Shown here: piece by piece, positions 62,946-64,000 of the stretch
Numbering within the stretch: position 1 is the first letter of the stretch
Layout of the letters: each line of letters begins with the position of its first letter
Assembly (NCBI GenBank): GCA_947095585.1
Contig: OX352765.1
Span: 25,574,254-25,638,253, forward strand
DNA length: 64,000 nt
Reading direction: 5' to 3'
Origin: Nephrocerus scutellatus
Taxonomy: Eukaryota; Arthropoda; Insecta; Diptera; Pipunculidae
Position numbers and translations under genes: made by a program
Notes under the pieces: generated by a model
The model's input: the letters and a program-made list of their open reading frames with translations, nothing else
Told to the model about the DNA's origin: nothing
The model's database searches: none

Positions 62946-63290
62946 GCATCCAGCATTGCAAGTCCATCTAGGCTAACATAGCTAAGTTCAAAAAGTTAGT
63001 ATTGCTGCAGTGTATCTTACATTTTCAAAATCGCCTACATTTTTAATATTTGATATGTATTTAAGAATCAGGATAACAAAACTTAATTTTAAAATCATAA
63101 AAATAGCTTCAAGTTTTTCGCTTTCAAGAGATGTAGAACTACTATATGATCTTTTCCTATTAGTCGACATTTAGATTGCATTTCTGAGATGGAGGAAACT
63201 ACATAATGTATGTTTGAGATGGCAAGGCCATGTACCTTAACGCTCTCGCCAGCAAAGTCTTCGAATCCAACTCAAGGTACAGCACAGAGA
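62946..63290. other. Unassigned
   Basis: A minus-strand ORF (62988-63170) opens with MSTNRKRSYSSSTSLESEKL but shows no family motif; it could be a scrap of an NBEAL exon or a chance ORF. Nothing else seen. Confidence 0.3.
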
Positions 63291-63292
63291 GC

Positions 63293-63790
63293 TCACAAGT
63301 GGAGGATCATCATAATCATATTTTTTTTTATAATTTGCGCAAGCGAAATAGGGTTCGTACCCTTATAATGCTCGGCACAGAGCTTGGTGTTCAGGAACAG
63401 GAGGAGAAAAGAGGAGATGTCTATAAGCTTGTGTTTTGAATGCCTGTAGATCATAGTGATGTCGAAAGACAGAGCTTGGCATTGCATTCCACATACGTGT
63501 TGTACGACTAAAGAACCAATTTCAGAACTTAACTGTACGTCCGAAGATGGGCTTAAGGGTAAACTGGTAAGCGTTTAGGGCGCCACAAATATTGCGGTTG
63601 AATTTAATGAGAGGTGGCATGCAACTGGTTATTTTTCTTGAGCACCACTGGTGGAAGAAGCGATAAAATAGTGACAAACAGGAAACGTTCCTGCGGTGTT
63701 CAAGCGAATCTATTGATTTCGCTATGTTGACGTCATCGAGAAGTTTAATCGCAATGTTTTGTGTTCTATCTAGCTGATGCAAGGTAGTTT
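63293..63790 (-). mobile_element. Non-LTR retrotransposon family B-like, C-terminal remnant
   Basis: Minus-strand frames: LDRTQNIAIKLLDDVNIAKS, IDSLEHRRNVSCLSLFYRFF, a stop, then WNAMPS and DLQAFKTQAYRHLLF, ending in ALCRAL. Block order equals the C-terminal part of family B at 51.38-51.73 kb and the scraps at 26.3 and 16.5 kb. 5' truncated or decayed. Confidence 0.75.
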
Positions 63791-64000
63791 TAAATATTTT
63801 AGTTTTTCAATAAATTTGATAATTAAATGATAATTGTACCATTTATCATTATCACCGACGCAGAATCCTGGCCCAGGTCAGAATTTAACGTGCCTAACAT
63901 ACGTAGTTGGTTGAGATCCACATGAGAAGTGGAGGGTGGTTCCTTAAACTTGTACGCTGTCGTCAGCGAAAGAGTGAATTAGAAGTCACAGATAAGAGAT

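Noticed and set aside
62988..63170. Possible further upstream NBEAL exon (MSTNRKRSYSSSTS)
   Set aside because: The Ser-rich start is plausible for a linker, but no donor in phase with exon 62365-62514 was found and the second half is low-complexity hydrophobic, so it is not included in the gene.

Overview
The window looks like nuclear DNA from an insect, most likely a fly (Diptera). The evidence is an AT-rich, intron-containing, transposon-crowded sequence that holds seven RR-2 cuticular protein genes (chitin-binding CPR family), a BEACH-WD40 gene split into many small exons, tRNA-derived SINEs, Tigger and mariner relics, and several non-LTR retrotransposon families. I cannot name the species. 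There are no bacterial-type genes, CRISPR arrays or rRNA genes, and I see no functional tRNA gene.

Two kinds of gene carry the biology. (1) A neurobeachin-like-1/2 (NBEAL) gene on the minus strand. Two exons lie at 62.0-62.5 kb and twelve at 11.4-14.5 kb. Reading phases join across all 14 exons, giving about 884 codons that cover a pre-PH linker, PH-BEACH, BEACH and the start of the WD40 region. Joining the two exon blocks implies a 47.5-kb intron (14512-62014). (2) Seven CPR genes lie inside that intron: minus strand at 17.3-18.2, 28.9-30.3 and 37.3-37.8 kb; plus strand at 38.6-39.1, 46.5-47.3, 53.2-54.0 and 60.2-61.0 kb. Each begins with a 12-15 nt coding exon (4-5 codons) that splits the signal peptide. 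The last three are tandem duplicates, and their first intron appears to be GC-AG. A decayed eighth RR-2 fragment lies at 62.84-62.95 kb, in the next NBEAL intron upstream.

Layout: 1-9 kb, TE remnants (PIF/Harbinger scrap, retroelement 3' ends, a long-TIR element holding a SINE); 9.0-11.1 kb, a Tigger/pogo-like element with TA target duplication; 11.4-14.5 kb, NBEAL 3' exon block; 14.7-17 kb, retroelement debris; 17.3-18.3 kb, CPR gene 1; 19.6-22.1 kb, mariner and second Tigger relics; 22-28.8 kb, mostly non-coding repeats; 28.9-30.4 kb, large Ala/Pro/Tyr-repeat CPR gene 2; 30.4-37 kb, non-coding sequence with mariner, RNase H-type and RTE-like fragments; 37.3-39.1 kb, divergent CPR pair 3/4; 39.4-46.1 kb, repeats and a second SINE; 46.2-61.3 kb, three CPR duplicates separated by homologous spacers that carry the same retroelement; 61.3-64 kb, duplicated flank, two NBEAL exons, CPR relic and a retroelement tail.

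The CPR proteins are secreted structural proteins expected to bind chitin fibres in cuticle. The NBEAL protein is a large intracellular scaffold for vesicle and granule trafficking. Nothing in the sequence ties the two functionally; what joins them is the nested arrangement. All splice junctions were read by eye, and no alignment or search was run.
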